A DNA stretch of 64,000 nt from Propionibacterium cyclohexanicum. GTDB taxonomy: Bacteria > Actinomycetota > Actinomycetes > Propionibacteriales > Propionibacteriaceae. The position numbers and the translations under genes were made by a program. The stretch covers positions 1-64,000 of the forward strand of contig NZ_FOGZ01000010.1 of NCBI RefSeq assembly GCF_900111365.1, read 5' to 3'. Shown in pieces: positions 44,788 to 53,325 of this stretch. How positions within the stretch are numbered: the stretch's first letter is position 1; every line of letters starts with the position of its first letter. A model generated the notes under the pieces. That model saw only the letters and a program-made list of their open reading frames with translations. It was not told the origin of the DNA and searched no databases.

Positions 44788-45135
44788 GGCGCCCAGCCTA
44801 TGCACAACGGGCAGGGCCGACAAAGCGGGGGAGGGGTCGTCTCGCGCTCACCTGGGGACGGGCCCTCGTGAGCCGGATGCGCGTCGCGTCACCGCCCCGA
44901 ACGCATGGTCCCACGCCACGGCGGCGCAGCGAGAGGATCCTCGGGCAAAGGGTCTTTGGTGGCCCGAGCGCGATTCTCGGTGCGCACCTGCTGGTGGGCG
45001 CCAGCCCAAGCACCCCAGGGTGAGCACGGTCGAGGTGAGGTACCCCACGCGCGCCTGGGGGGGTCGGCTGTCACCCGCACGCTCGCCAAGCTCGCTTTCC
45101 ACGGCGCCAAGCACGCACCCTCTTGCCGGCCATGA
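44788..45135. other. 348-bp stretch without a recognisable gene
   Basis: Neither strand holds a frame with a recognisable domain. Short Arg/Gly-rich frames exist but have no ribosome site and no family similarity. It borders the decayed UmuC and IS3 remnants and is probably non-functional apart from the hydrolase promoter. Confidence 0.4.
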
Positions 45136-45159
45136 CGCGTAGCCCATGCTCCCCTGGTT

Positions 45160-45345
45160 GAGCCCGACCAACGAGGTAGCCGCCTAAGTGCTCTTATTGA
45201 CCACGTCAACGCCACCGTCGGGCGGGACGCTGTTGCTCTCGGCCTCGCCGGCCTCGAGTCCGCGCCGAACTGGCAGATGCGCCGTGACATGCTTCCCAAC
45301 CGAGGCACCACCCGCTGGTCCGAACTGGCCGTCGTCCGCGCCTGA
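45160..45345 (+). pseudogene. remnant of a Y-family DNA polymerase (UmuC C-terminus, DUF4113)
   Basis: The frame ending at TGA 45343-45345 encodes LIDHVNATVGRDAVALGLAG, then NWQMRRDMLPNRGTTRWSEL and AVVRA. This fits the C-terminal DUF4113 block of UmuC-type polymerases (D-x-x-N-x-x-x-GR, W-x-MRR, TTRW-x-EL-x-VV-x-A). Upstream the frame is blocked by a stop at 45133-45135, and the polymerase palm, thumb and finger domains are absent. Only about the last 60 of some 420 residues survive. It lies beside an IS3 remnant, which may have caused the loss. Confidence 0.8.
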
Positions 45346-45565
45346 TATGTGGCCGCGTCGCGGTGCAATCCAGCCAGTCCACTGACCGTGCTCCGGTTCC
45401 AGTATCCGCCGCACCACATCCCAGCCCCAAACGTTAACCGGTATTTCGCCATAAGGCCTGCATCGGACGATCTCTACAAGCCGACGTGCCTCACGTTTCT
45501 TGAGCGCGTGGGTGGGGTTGGTGCCTCAGGTACTTTGAGCGCGAGGCTTGCCTGAGTGGAAGGCA

Positions 45566-45980
45566 TGAATCGTCCCAGGTTTGGTGGAGGGTCTGATTCC
45601 CCGAGGGGGTGATGACTGTGCCAGTACCGAGGGAATATCCGACGGAGCTTCGTGAGCGTGCGATGCGACTGGTTGCCGAGGCCCGGAAGGAGGATTCGGC
45701 GTTGTCGTTGAATGTGGCAGTGGTCCGGATCGAGCAGCGTGTCGGGGTGAACGCCGACGCGCTGCGTGGCTGGTGCAAGCAGGCCGCGATTGACGCGGGC
45801 GAACGCTCTGGACCGCCGAGGAGCTCGAACTCCCCACGCTCTCCTGGGTGCACTGGTTCAACGAGAACCGGTTGCACTCATCGATCGGATACCTCACACC
45901 CATCGAGAAAGGAGAACGGGTACTACCGTGAAATGACCTCCCAGGGCCAGCCGGCGCCGGGAGAACTTGCCCGCCACTGA
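45566..45980 (+). mobile_element. internally deleted IS3-family element
   Basis: The left end probably begins near 45566 (TGAATCGTCCCAGGTTTGGT), followed by an orfA start at ATG 45612 encoding VPREYPTELRERAMRLVAEA and the helix-turn-helix VGVNADALRGWCKQAAIDAG. At about 45805 the sequence jumps, with a frame change, to the C-terminal end of orfB (WVHWFNENRLHSSIGYLTPIEK), then a second one-base shift to GYYREMTSQ and the stop at 45978-45980. The DDE catalytic core is missing, and no right inverted repeat is found. The element is dead. Confidence 0.85.
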
Positions 45981-46092
45981 ATCCAGGATGCTTCCATGCC
46001 CAGTCAACTCGGATCTCGTCGGCGAGGCGGCGGTAGAGCTGGCGATTCAGGGCCGGCCCGCCGATTCTCCTGGCGCCGGAAGTGCCCGCCAC

Positions 46093-46111
46093 TGAGGCGG
46101 ACTTCGCCTCA
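46093..46111 (-). terminator. short hairpin over the glycosyltransferase stop codon
   Basis: TGAGGCG (46093-46099) and CGCCTCA (46105-46111) form a 7-bp stem with a 5-base loop that includes the stop codon of the glycosyltransferase gene. A possible transcript end, but short. Confidence 0.35.
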
Positions 46112-47239
46112 GGCGGCGGCCGAGGTCGTGGTGACAGGCAGGGTCGCAATGGTCCGCCTGCCGGCCACGAGCATCCGGTAGACCCGTTCGTATCCCGCCG
46201 CCATGACCGGCAGGTCGAAGCGCTGTTCGGCATCCCGACGGCAGGCTGCCGGGTCGATCTCCTCCACCCGGTTGATCGCCTGGGCGAAGGCGTCGATCCC
46301 GCGAGCGATGAAGCCGGTCGTGCCGTCGCGCACGATCTCGGGCACGCTACCCCTCGGCGTGGCCACGACCGGTGTGCCGCAGGCCAGCGCCTCGGCCATC
46401 ACCATGCCGAACGGCTCCTCCCACTGGATCGGAAAGACCAGGCAGGCTGCCTTGGAGTAGAGCTCCCGCTTCAGAGCCGCATCGGCCACGCCGACATAGT
46501 GGACATCGGGCCCGAGCATCGGGCGCACGTACTGGTCGAAGTACTCCTTCTCCGGCGGCTCGCTCAGCTTGCCCGCCAGGACGATCGGGCGCCCTGCCCG
46601 ACGGGCGGCTTCGATGGCCAGATGGGGCGCCTTGTCGGCGCAGAAGCGCCCGATCCACAGCACCCAGTCCTCCTTGTGCGCCCGGAAGGGGAAGGACTTG
46701 ACGTCGATCCCGTTGGGGACGCAGCCGGCCCAGTTCAGTCCCGGTGCCTGGCGCATCTGGGCTCTCGAGATGGCGACCAGCTCGATGCTTGTGCCCAGCC
46801 GTCGGTAGTAGTCGCCGTTGTCTCCGCTCACCGGCCCGTGCATGGTCACCACGGTCGGTTCATGGCGTCCGGCGGCGAGCAGGGGCCCGGCCGCCGAGTT
46901 GTCGTGGACCACATCGAGATCGAGCTCACGCAGCGCGCGCCCGGCTTCGGCGGCCAGCACGAGTTCGGGCATGACGCTCGAGCCGAGCAGCTCGGAGGGA
47001 GGCTCGTCATGGACCCGCACATAGTGCTGGGCCTTCGTGCCCGGTGCTCCCGAGGCGATGAGCGTGACCTCATGGCCGCGCGCGACGAGCTGATCGACCA
47101 GGGCTGCGACGACTGCCTCGGTGCCGCCGTATCCCTTGGGGGGCAGTTCGAACCACGGGGGAGCGATCATCCCGATCTTCAGCGGGTCTTCCTGGGGTCT
47201 GGCCGCAGCTGGTGCGTCGGGAGTCATGGTCAGCGACAT
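46109..47239 (-). CDS. GT4-family glycosyltransferase
   Basis: The 376-residue GT-B enzyme has the N-terminal KIGMIAPPWFELPPKGYGGTEAVVAALVDQLVARGHEVTL glycine-rich loop and, in the C-terminal half, WIGRFCADKAPHLAIEAARRA, LVFPIQWEEPFGMVMAEALACGTPVVATPRGSVPEIV, with the E-x7-E donor-sugar motif of retaining GT4 enzymes. Substrate unknown. The ATG at 47239 is chosen because GGAAGGAG lies 6 bases upstream; an ATG at 47245 would be too close to it. It is divergent from a glycogen-debranching-like gene, and a repeated operator-like motif lies between them. Confidence 0.92.
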   Translation of the reverse strand: MSLTMTPDAPAAARPQEDPLKIGMIAPPWFELPPKGYGGTEAVVAALVDQLVARGHEVTLIASGAPGTKAQHYVRVHDEPPSELLGSSVMPELVLAAEAGRALRELDLDVVHDNSAAGPLLAAGRHEPTVVTMHGPVSGDNGDYYRRLGTSIELVAISRAQMRQAPGLNWAGCVPNGIDVKSFPFRAHKEDWVLWIGRFCADKAPHLAIEAARRAGRPIVLAGKLSEPPEKEYFDQYVRPMLGPDVHYVGVADAALKRELYSKAACLVFPIQWEEPFGMVMAEALACGTPVVATPRGSVPEIVRDGTTGFIARGIDAFAQAINRVEEIDPAACRRDAEQRFDLPVMAAGYERVYRMLVAGRRTIATLPVTTTSAAA

Positions 47240-47307
47240 CGGCATCTCCTTCCGAATTGATCATCATGTGATGTAGCACATGCACAGGTGATTCATGCCA
47301 ATCATAG

Positions 47308-47356
47308 GACAAGAAAATCTACTTGTCGAAGTGTAGGTTTGCTTGTCTAGATGTAG
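47308..47356. promoter_or_regulatory. candidate MerR-type operator, repeated CTTGTC motif
   Basis: GACAAG (47308-47313) and CTTGTC (47322-47327) form an inverted repeat with an 8-base spacer. The second half belongs to a 16-bp direct repeat: ACTTGTCGAAGTGTAG (47321-47336) and GCTTGTCTAGATGTAG (47341-47356), identical at 12 of 16 positions. The block is AT-rich and lies between the divergent glycosyltransferase and debranching-enzyme genes. A MerR regulator is encoded in the same unit and is the obvious candidate to bind. Confidence 0.55.
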
Positions 47357-47418
47357 CTATGATGGTGCCTTCCGGGGGCCATGCCCACAGCGAGGACCGG
47401 GCAGAATGGGGAGACGTG

Positions 47419-49587
47419 GTGGATGCTCAGGAACACAGCAGCGACGATGACGTCAATCGCACCGGACCCCATGGCATCGGGTTGGTGCCGCGCCTCCAGC
47501 AGACCGTGGCGCTCGTCGAGGGCTCGTCCTTCTGCGTCGCTCAGCTGGGAGGCGAGATCGTCCCCGAGCAGGTCGACGGCCTGTTCGTGCGCGATACCCG
47601 GATTCTCTCGCGCTGGCAGCTGCGCATCGACGGGCACGACATCGAGCCGCTGAGCGTGCTGCCCGGTGAGCCGTACGAGTGCCGCTTCGTCGGCCGGCTC
47701 CCGGCTCGTCCGGGGGCGGTGGAACCCACCATTCTCGTCGAGCGCCACCGGATGGTCGGGGAGGGGATGCGCGAGGACATCGTCATCACCAACTACGGCA
47801 CCGAGGCCGCCGGGCTGGAACTGGCCTTGCAGGTGGACGCCGACTTCGCCGATCTCTTCGAGGTGAAGGACCGCCGCCCCACCCATCCTCGGGAGATCGA
47901 CAGGCGGGCCGACGCCTCGGGCGTGCACCTGCAGACCTCGGGGGCGAATGTGCAGAGCCGTGGCATACGGATCTCGTGGCCCGGCGCCCAGGCCGCCCCG
48001 GGCGTGCTTCAGGCCAGGGCAGTGGTGCCTGCGCACGGCAGCTGGCACACCAGCATCGCTGCGATCCCGGTGGTCGGAGGCGCCGAGTTGTCCGAGCCCT
48101 TCCCCCTGGACCGCCCGCTGGCAAGTACCGGCCCGGCCCTGCGGATGCGCGGCTGGCATGCGATGAACCCTGCCATCACTGTGCAGAATTCCGTGCTCGC
48201 CCAGGCACTGACCACCAGCGAACGTGACCTGGGCGCCTTGCGGATCAGCGATCCGGACCACCCCGACGACGAGGTGGTGGCAGCCGGTGCGCCCTGGTTC
48301 ATGGCCCTGTTCGGCCGCGATTCGCTCATCACCAGCTCGCTCATGCTGCCCTATGTGCCCCAGCTCGCGGTGGGCACGCTGCGTACGCTCGCCCGGCTGC
48401 AGGGCACGAAGGTCTCGGCGATGAGCGAGGAGGAGCCCGGGCGGATCCCCCACGAGGTCCGGCTGGGCGCCGACCTCTCCCTGGCGCTGGGTGGCGAATC
48501 CGTCTACTACGGCTCCATCGACTCGACACCGCTGTTCGTCCTGGTGGCAGGGCAGGCGCTGCGCTGGGGTGTCGCCCCCGAAGATCTCGCGCCCCTGCGC
48601 CCGGCTGTTGACCGGGCCCTCGACTGGATCGATCACTATGGCGATCGCGACGGCGACGGTTTCGTGGAATACCAGCGCAGCACCGACCGGGGGCTGCTCA
48701 ACCAGGGCTGGAAGGACTCCGCGGACGCAATCAGCCACGCCGATGGCCACCTGGCCGAGACCCCCATCGCGCTGGCGGAGGTGCAGGGCTACTGCTACGC
48801 CGCCCGGCATGCCGCCGCCGACCTGGCAGAGGCTTTCGGCGAACCCGACCGCGCCGCCGCGCTGCGCCACCAAGCCGAACAGCTCAAGGAGCACTTCCAC
48901 GAGGCCTTCTGGCTTCCCGACGAGGGTTTCTACGCGCTGGCGCTGGACGGGCACAAGCGTCCGGTGCGTTCCCTCGCCTCGAACATCGGACACTGCCTGT
49001 GGACCGGGATCGTCAAGGATGAGGTGGCCGGGCAGGTGATCGACCGGCTGGTCGCTCCCGACATGTTCAATGGCTTCGGCATACGCACCCTGTCTGCGCA
49101 GGCTCCCCGGTACAACCCGGCGAGCTATCACAACGGCTCGGTCTGGCCCCACGACTCGGTGCTGGCGGCCTCCGGGATGGCCCGCTATGGCCGTCGTGAC
49201 GCCGCGACGACGGTGACGGAGGGACTGCTCGATGCCCTGGAGGCCTTCTCGGGGAGACTTCCCGAGCTGTTCTGCGGCTTCTCGCGAGACGAGAAGCCCA
49301 TTCCGGTGCCCTATCCGACCTCCTGCTCGCCGCAGGCATGGGCTGCGGCCACCCCCTTCGAGCTGCTGCGGATCAGCCTCGACCTGGACGCTGACCTGCC
49401 CACCGGGAACGCCCGGGCGGCGGCTGTACCGGCCAGCATCGGGCGCGTCCGGCTGCGCAGGAGCCCGGCTGGGTCGACACCCGTCAGTGTCGACGCGGAC
49501 GAGACTGGCGCCCACGTCTCGGAACTGGCCGGCCGTGCGGGGGACACTGGTGGCAGCGGCGCCAACCACGAGGAGAGGCATGACTGA
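47419..49587 (+). CDS. glycogen-debranching-like amylo-alpha-1,6-glucosidase family protein
   Basis: From GTG 47419 the protein has 722 residues. The N-terminal debranching-associated domain contains LVEGSSFCVAQLGGEIVPEQVDGLFVRDTRILSRWQLRIDG. The catalytic (alpha/alpha)6 barrel contains AGAPWFMALFGRDSLITSSLMLPY, GRIPHEVRLG, YYGSIDSTPLFVLVAG, NQGWKDSADAISHADG and SYHNGSVWPHDSVLAA; the GWKDS and NGSVWPHD acids are likely catalytic. The true role may be hydrolysis of a self-made glycoside rather than glycogen, given the adjacent GT4 enzyme. The start is chosen for GGGGAG a few bases upstream; ATG 47359 is also in frame. It overlaps the MerR gene by 8 bp. Confidence 0.87.
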   Translation: MDAQEHSSDDDVNRTGPHGIGLVPRLQQTVALVEGSSFCVAQLGGEIVPEQVDGLFVRDTRILSRWQLRIDGHDIEPLSVLPGEPYECRFVGRLPARPGAVEPTILVERHRMVGEGMREDIVITNYGTEAAGLELALQVDADFADLFEVKDRRPTHPREIDRRADASGVHLQTSGANVQSRGIRISWPGAQAAPGVLQARAVVPAHGSWHTSIAAIPVVGGAELSEPFPLDRPLASTGPALRMRGWHAMNPAITVQNSVLAQALTTSERDLGALRISDPDHPDDEVVAAGAPWFMALFGRDSLITSSLMLPYVPQLAVGTLRTLARLQGTKVSAMSEEEPGRIPHEVRLGADLSLALGGESVYYGSIDSTPLFVLVAGQALRWGVAPEDLAPLRPAVDRALDWIDHYGDRDGDGFVEYQRSTDRGLLNQGWKDSADAISHADGHLAETPIALAEVQGYCYAARHAAADLAEAFGEPDRAAALRHQAEQLKEHFHEAFWLPDEGFYALALDGHKRPVRSLASNIGHCLWTGIVKDEVAGQVIDRLVAPDMFNGFGIRTLSAQAPRYNPASYHNGSVWPHDSVLAASGMARYGRRDAATTVTEGLLDALEAFSGRLPELFCGFSRDEKPIPVPYPTSCSPQAWAAATPFELLRISLDLDADLPTGNARAAAVPASIGRVRLRRSPAGSTPVSVDADETGAHVSELAGRAGDTGGSGANHEERHD

Positions 49588-49921
49588 CGAGGACCTCATG
49601 CGCCGGACTTCACGCGCTCCGCTGCATGCCGATGACCTGCCCTTCTACACCGTCGGGCAGGTGGCGATGCTGCTGGAGATTCCGGCTGGCTCGCTGCGGC
49701 GCCTCGACGTGGAGGGGATCGTGCGCCCGAAGCGCTCCGGCGGCGGGCAGCGCCGCTACTCGCGCAATGACGTGGAGCAGCTGCGGGAGGTGGCCGAGCT
49801 CACCCACGAAGGCGTCACCCTGCCGGGGGTCCGGCGCGTCCTCGACCTGCGCCGGCGGGTCGATGAGCTCGAGGCCGAGGTGGCCGGGCTCAAGGCCGAG
49901 CTGGATGAGCGCGAGCGCTGA
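49580..49921 (+). CDS. MerR/HspR-like transcriptional regulator
   Basis: The 113-residue protein has a MerR-type winged helix (FYTVGQVAMLLEIPAGSLRRLDVEGIVRPKRSGGGQRRYSRNDVEQLREVAELTHEGVTLPGVRRVL) followed by a coiled-coil dimerisation helix (RRVDELEAEVAGLKAELDERE). It lacks any C-terminal ligand domain or metal-binding Cys, as in HspR. The ATG follows AGGAGAG and overlaps the debranching-enzyme stop by 8 bp. It probably controls the glycosyltransferase and its own operon from the CTTGTC motifs at 47308-47356. Confidence 0.9.
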   Translation: MTDEDLMRRTSRAPLHADDLPFYTVGQVAMLLEIPAGSLRRLDVEGIVRPKRSGGGQRRYSRNDVEQLREVAELTHEGVTLPGVRRVLDLRRRVDELEAEVAGLKAELDERER

Positions 49922-49953
49922 CCTCTGGTGCAGGCCCGGCCCGGCGCCGAGGC

Positions 49954-50727
49954 TCAGTGGTCGCTGGGAGCGCGGTGATCGGGATGGGACAGGTCCATCC
50001 CGGCCAGCGTGCCCACCACCACGAGCGAGGGCGGGCTCACCTGGCGGGCGTCCATCTGGGCGACGGCCTCGCCGAGCGTCGTACGCCAGGAGCTCTGCCC
50101 GGGCAGGCTGGCATTGCTCACCACGGCCACCGGGGTGTCCACGGCGAGCCCGCCGGCGATGAGCTCGGGTGCGATCTCGCGCAGGTGGGCAACGCCCATG
50201 AGAATGACCAGCGTCATCCTGGTGCGCGCCAGCTCGCGCCAGGGCACCTCGCTGCGGGGATCGCCCGGTGCGACGTGGCCCGAGACCACGGTGAATCCCT
50301 GGACGAGATGGCGGTGGGTGAGCGGAATGCCTGCCAGGCCCGGTCCGGCCGTACTCGCCGAGACGCCCGGAATGACCTCGACGGGGATGCCCGCCTCGGC
50401 GCAGGCCTGCCACTCCTCGCCTCCGCGCCCGAAGACGAAGGGATCGCCGCCCTTGAGACGGACTACTCGCCGGCCCCGCCGGGCGTGGGAGACGAGCAGC
50501 TGATTGATGCGCTCCTGGGGCACGAACTCCCCGCGCGGCACCTTGCCCACCGCAATGAGCTCGGCCTGCGCCGATGCCTGGGAGAGCACCTCCTGGGGGG
50601 CGAGCCGGTCGTACAACACCACATCGGCCTGCTGGACGGCGCGCAGCCCGGCCACTGTGATGAGTCCTGGGTCGCCGGGGCCGCCCCCGACCAGGGTGAC
50701 GCTGCCGGGCAGCAGAACTGTGCTCAT
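49954..50727 (-). CDS. cobA: uroporphyrinogen-III C-methyltransferase
   Basis: The 257-residue SUMT adds two methyl groups from SAM to uroporphyrinogen III, giving precorrin-2 for cobalamin and siroheme. Motifs are in order: TLVGGGPGDPGLITVAGLRAVQQADVVLYDRL, VRLKGGDPFVFGRGGEE, EVIPGVSASTAGPGLAGIPLTHR, VVSGH and TLVILMGVAHL. No CysG-type dehydrogenase domain or HemD fusion is present. The ATG at 50727 follows GGGAGGT. It is not next to other cobalamin genes here. Convergent with the MerR gene, only 32 bp between stops. Confidence 0.95.
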   Translation of the reverse strand: MSTVLLPGSVTLVGGGPGDPGLITVAGLRAVQQADVVLYDRLAPQEVLSQASAQAELIAVGKVPRGEFVPQERINQLLVSHARRGRRVVRLKGGDPFVFGRGGEEWQACAEAGIPVEVIPGVSASTAGPGLAGIPLTHRHLVQGFTVVSGHVAPGDPRSEVPWRELARTRMTLVILMGVAHLREIAPELIAGGLAVDTPVAVVSNASLPGQSSWRTTLGEAVAQMDARQVSPPSLVVVGTLAGMDLSHPDHRAPSDH

Positions 50728-50959
50728 CGAACCTCCCGTGGGACATCGGCCGGCCTCTGCAGACGCTGGACAACCGTCATGTCCGGCCCGATGGGCCACT
50801 CTAGGGGCACGCGGGCCGCCAGCTGCGCGCGGGAACCGGCGCACAGGGATGCCGAGGGCGGCGACGCAGGGAGCGGTCACGATGGGAGACCGCCTGGCGG
50901 GCTCGCCGGGACAGCGTAGCGTCGAGTCCGCACAGAATCCAGCCGGGAGGGCCAATACA

Positions 50960-51967
50960 GTGAAATACGCAGTCATCGGGGCAGGCGCCATGGGATATCG
51001 CTATGGTGTTCTTCTCCAGGAGAAGGCCGGCCTGTCCGTCGACTTCATCGACACCTGGACGCCCAATCTCGATGCGGTACACGCTCAGCACGGTGTCTAT
51101 GTCTCGCGCGATCACGAGAACCGCCACCTGGTGCCGATCCGGCTGTGCACGCCGGAGGAATACACCGGGGATCCAGATGTGTGGATCGTCTTCGTCAAGC
51201 AAATGCAACTGGCCGGTGTGCTCAAGCGATGTGCCCACCTGTTTCGGCCCGGGCAGTACGTATTCAGCGCGATGAACGGCATGGGCCATGTCGAGAAGCT
51301 GCAGGAGTACTTCGCGGACGACCACCTGGTGGCCGGTACCGCCATGATCGCCACAGTCCTCAACGGTCCCGGCGACGTCGACTTCATCGGCGCGTCGGGG
51401 GCAGGGCACATGCACATGGTGAACCGCACCGAGAAGCCGGATGCGACCACCCGCGCCATGGTCGAGGACTTCACGGCGGCCAACCTCAATCCGGTGCTCA
51501 CCGAGAACTTCATGGGCACCTTGATGGCCAAGGTGGTCTTCAATTCCGTCGTGAACACGCTGTGCACGATGTTCGGCGTGACGATGGGCGAGTTCGCCAC
51601 CTACCCGGGCGCGCAGGACATGTCCCGGATGCTGCTCGACGAGGCATATGACGCCTGCGAGCGCGATGGGATCCAGCTCATCGAAACGCGCCAGGAATGC
51701 GTGGAATCGGTGGACTTCGTGAGCCGGGTCGGCAACCCGCTGCACTATCCGTCGATGTACCAGGACTTCTCGCACGGGCGCCCAACCGAGGTGGACTACA
51801 TCAACGGCTACATCGCCCGGCTGGGCCGCAAGCACGACTACATCTGCCGGCTGCACGAATTCGTCACCCATCAGATGCACCTGGCCGAGGCGATGCGCGA
51901 TCTCAAGGCTGCCGGGACGGTCGAGCAGGAGGACCCGGCACGGATGGGCGCCCAGCAGGCAGCCTGA
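50960..51967 (+). CDS. ketopantoate reductase-like (PanE/ApbA) oxidoreductase
   Basis: The 335-residue protein has an N-terminal NADP-binding motif KYAVIGAGAMGYRYGVLL, the central VKQMQLAGVL and SAMNGMGHVEKLQEYF (the NG motif of ketopantoate reductases), and a helical C-terminal domain with the catalytic Lys region LMAKVVFNSVVNTLCTMFG and PSMYQDFSHGRPTEVDYINGYI. That set fits 2-dehydropantoate 2-reductase, which makes pantoate for CoA. Paralogues acting on other 2-oxo acids exist, so the role is provisional. The GTG follows GGGAGG. It is followed after 158 bp by an Old Yellow Enzyme homologue. Confidence 0.85.
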   Translation: MKYAVIGAGAMGYRYGVLLQEKAGLSVDFIDTWTPNLDAVHAQHGVYVSRDHENRHLVPIRLCTPEEYTGDPDVWIVFVKQMQLAGVLKRCAHLFRPGQYVFSAMNGMGHVEKLQEYFADDHLVAGTAMIATVLNGPGDVDFIGASGAGHMHMVNRTEKPDATTRAMVEDFTAANLNPVLTENFMGTLMAKVVFNSVVNTLCTMFGVTMGEFATYPGAQDMSRMLLDEAYDACERDGIQLIETRQECVESVDFVSRVGNPLHYPSMYQDFSHGRPTEVDYINGYIARLGRKHDYICRLHEFVTHQMHLAEAMRDLKAAGTVEQEDPARMGAQQAA

Positions 51968-52125
51968 AGGCAGGTAGCGCCGTCCCCGCCTTCCGCTGTG
52001 CGCGAGAATCCGGCTGCCGGGCGTCTCGGGCCATCATCTGCGGCCGCATCGACAAGGTCCGGTGGCATTCTCGGCCATGGACATCGACGACCGCGTCCCG
52101 TGGGGACGCGCGGGGAAGGAATCAC

Positions 52126-53238
52126 ATGAACGACCAGCCGGCACTGCTCTTCGAACCCATCACGCTGCGCGGCCTCACCGTGCGCAACCGCGCCTGGGTA
52201 CCGCCGATGTGTCAGTTCGCGGTGGGTGCCCGCAACGGCGTGCCGCAGGACTGGCACACCGTGCACTACGGCAGTCTCGCGGTCGGCGGCTTCGGCCTGG
52301 TGGTCTGCGAGTTCACGGCAGTGAGTCCTGAAGGCCGGATCACTCCCTATGACACCGGTCTGTGGAACGACGAGCAGCAGCAGGCGTGGTCGCGCATCGT
52401 CGACATCGTGCACGCCAGCGGCGCGTCGATCGGCGTACAGCTCGCCCACGCCGGGGACAAGGCAAGTACCGAACGCCCATGGCCGGGCAGCAGGCCAGGC
52501 CTGCTCGGCGTCGATGAGGGCGGCTGGGCCCCCGTCGGTGTGCGCAACACCATGCTCACCGATCGGCTGGGCCGCGGGGTGCCCGTTCACGGGCTCGACG
52601 AGCAGGAGATCGCCCAGGTCATCGACGCCTTTGTCGCCGCCACCTGGCGCGCCGAGCAGGCTGGCTTCGACACTGTCGAGATCCATGCGGCGCACGGCTA
52701 TCTGCTCCACCAGTTCTATTCGCCCCTGACCAACGACCGTACCGACGGCTGGGGCGGCAGCCGCGAGAAGCGCGCCCGCCTCACCCTCGACGTTGCCAGG
52801 GCGGTGCGCGCCACCTTCCCCGCCGGCAAGCCGGTGCTGCTGCGGCTGTCTGCCACCGACTGGAATCCCCGCGGCTGGTCGGCCGACGACTCGGTGTGGC
52901 TGTGCCGCCAGCTGCGTGAGATCGGCATCGACCTGGTCGACGCGTCCACGGGCGGCCTGCCGGGCGCCGACATCGCGGTGGGCCCGGGCTACCAGGTCGG
53001 TTTCGCCGAGCGGATCCGCCGCGAGGCGCAGATTCCCACCGCGGCCGTCGGGCTCATCACCGATCCCCGCCAGGCTGAGGAGATCCTGGAACAGGGCCGG
53101 GCCGATGCCGTCGATCTTGGCCGCGAGGCATTGCGCGACACCAACTGGCCGTTGCGCGCGGCACACGAACTCGGCGTTCCCAATGAGCGCGCCCCCTGGG
53201 CGCCGCCGCGCCAGCGGGGCTACTGGCAGGCCGCCTGA
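52126..53238 (+). CDS. NADH:flavin oxidoreductase, Old Yellow Enzyme family (YqjM-like)
   Basis: The 370-residue FMN-binding TIM barrel contains LFEPITLRGLTVRNRAWVPPMCQFA (with the Cys typical of thermophilic-like/YqjM OYEs), GVQLAHAGDKAST, FDTVEIHAAHGYLLHQFYSPLTNDRTDGWGGSREKRARL (His-x-x-His substrate pair) and VGLITDPRQAEEIL. It reduces activated C=C bonds using NAD(P)H. The ATG follows GGGGAAGGAA. Likely monocistronic or linked to the genes around it; the natural substrate is unknown. Confidence 0.94.
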   Translation: MNDQPALLFEPITLRGLTVRNRAWVPPMCQFAVGARNGVPQDWHTVHYGSLAVGGFGLVVCEFTAVSPEGRITPYDTGLWNDEQQQAWSRIVDIVHASGASIGVQLAHAGDKASTERPWPGSRPGLLGVDEGGWAPVGVRNTMLTDRLGRGVPVHGLDEQEIAQVIDAFVAATWRAEQAGFDTVEIHAAHGYLLHQFYSPLTNDRTDGWGGSREKRARLTLDVARAVRATFPAGKPVLLRLSATDWNPRGWSADDSVWLCRQLREIGIDLVDASTGGLPGADIAVGPGYQVGFAERIRREAQIPTAAVGLITDPRQAEEILEQGRADAVDLGREALRDTNWPLRAAHELGVPNERAPWAPPRQRGYWQAA

Positions 53239-53325
53239 GCACTGTGATCCGGCGGCCGGGAGTTGTGAAATCTCATGCATTGTCTGCCAGGCTGCTCTGG
53301 ACAGACCCCACAAAGGAAAGGGATC

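Noticed and set aside
44848-45452. overlapping minus-strand frames opposite the UmuC remnant
   Set aside because: They lack ribosome sites and recognisable domains, and part of the sequence is better explained by the plus-strand UmuC tail.
47347-49599. 750-codon open frame antisense to the debranching-like gene
   Set aside because: Same GC-driven shadow effect; no recognisable motif, whereas the plus strand has a complete glycosidase pattern.
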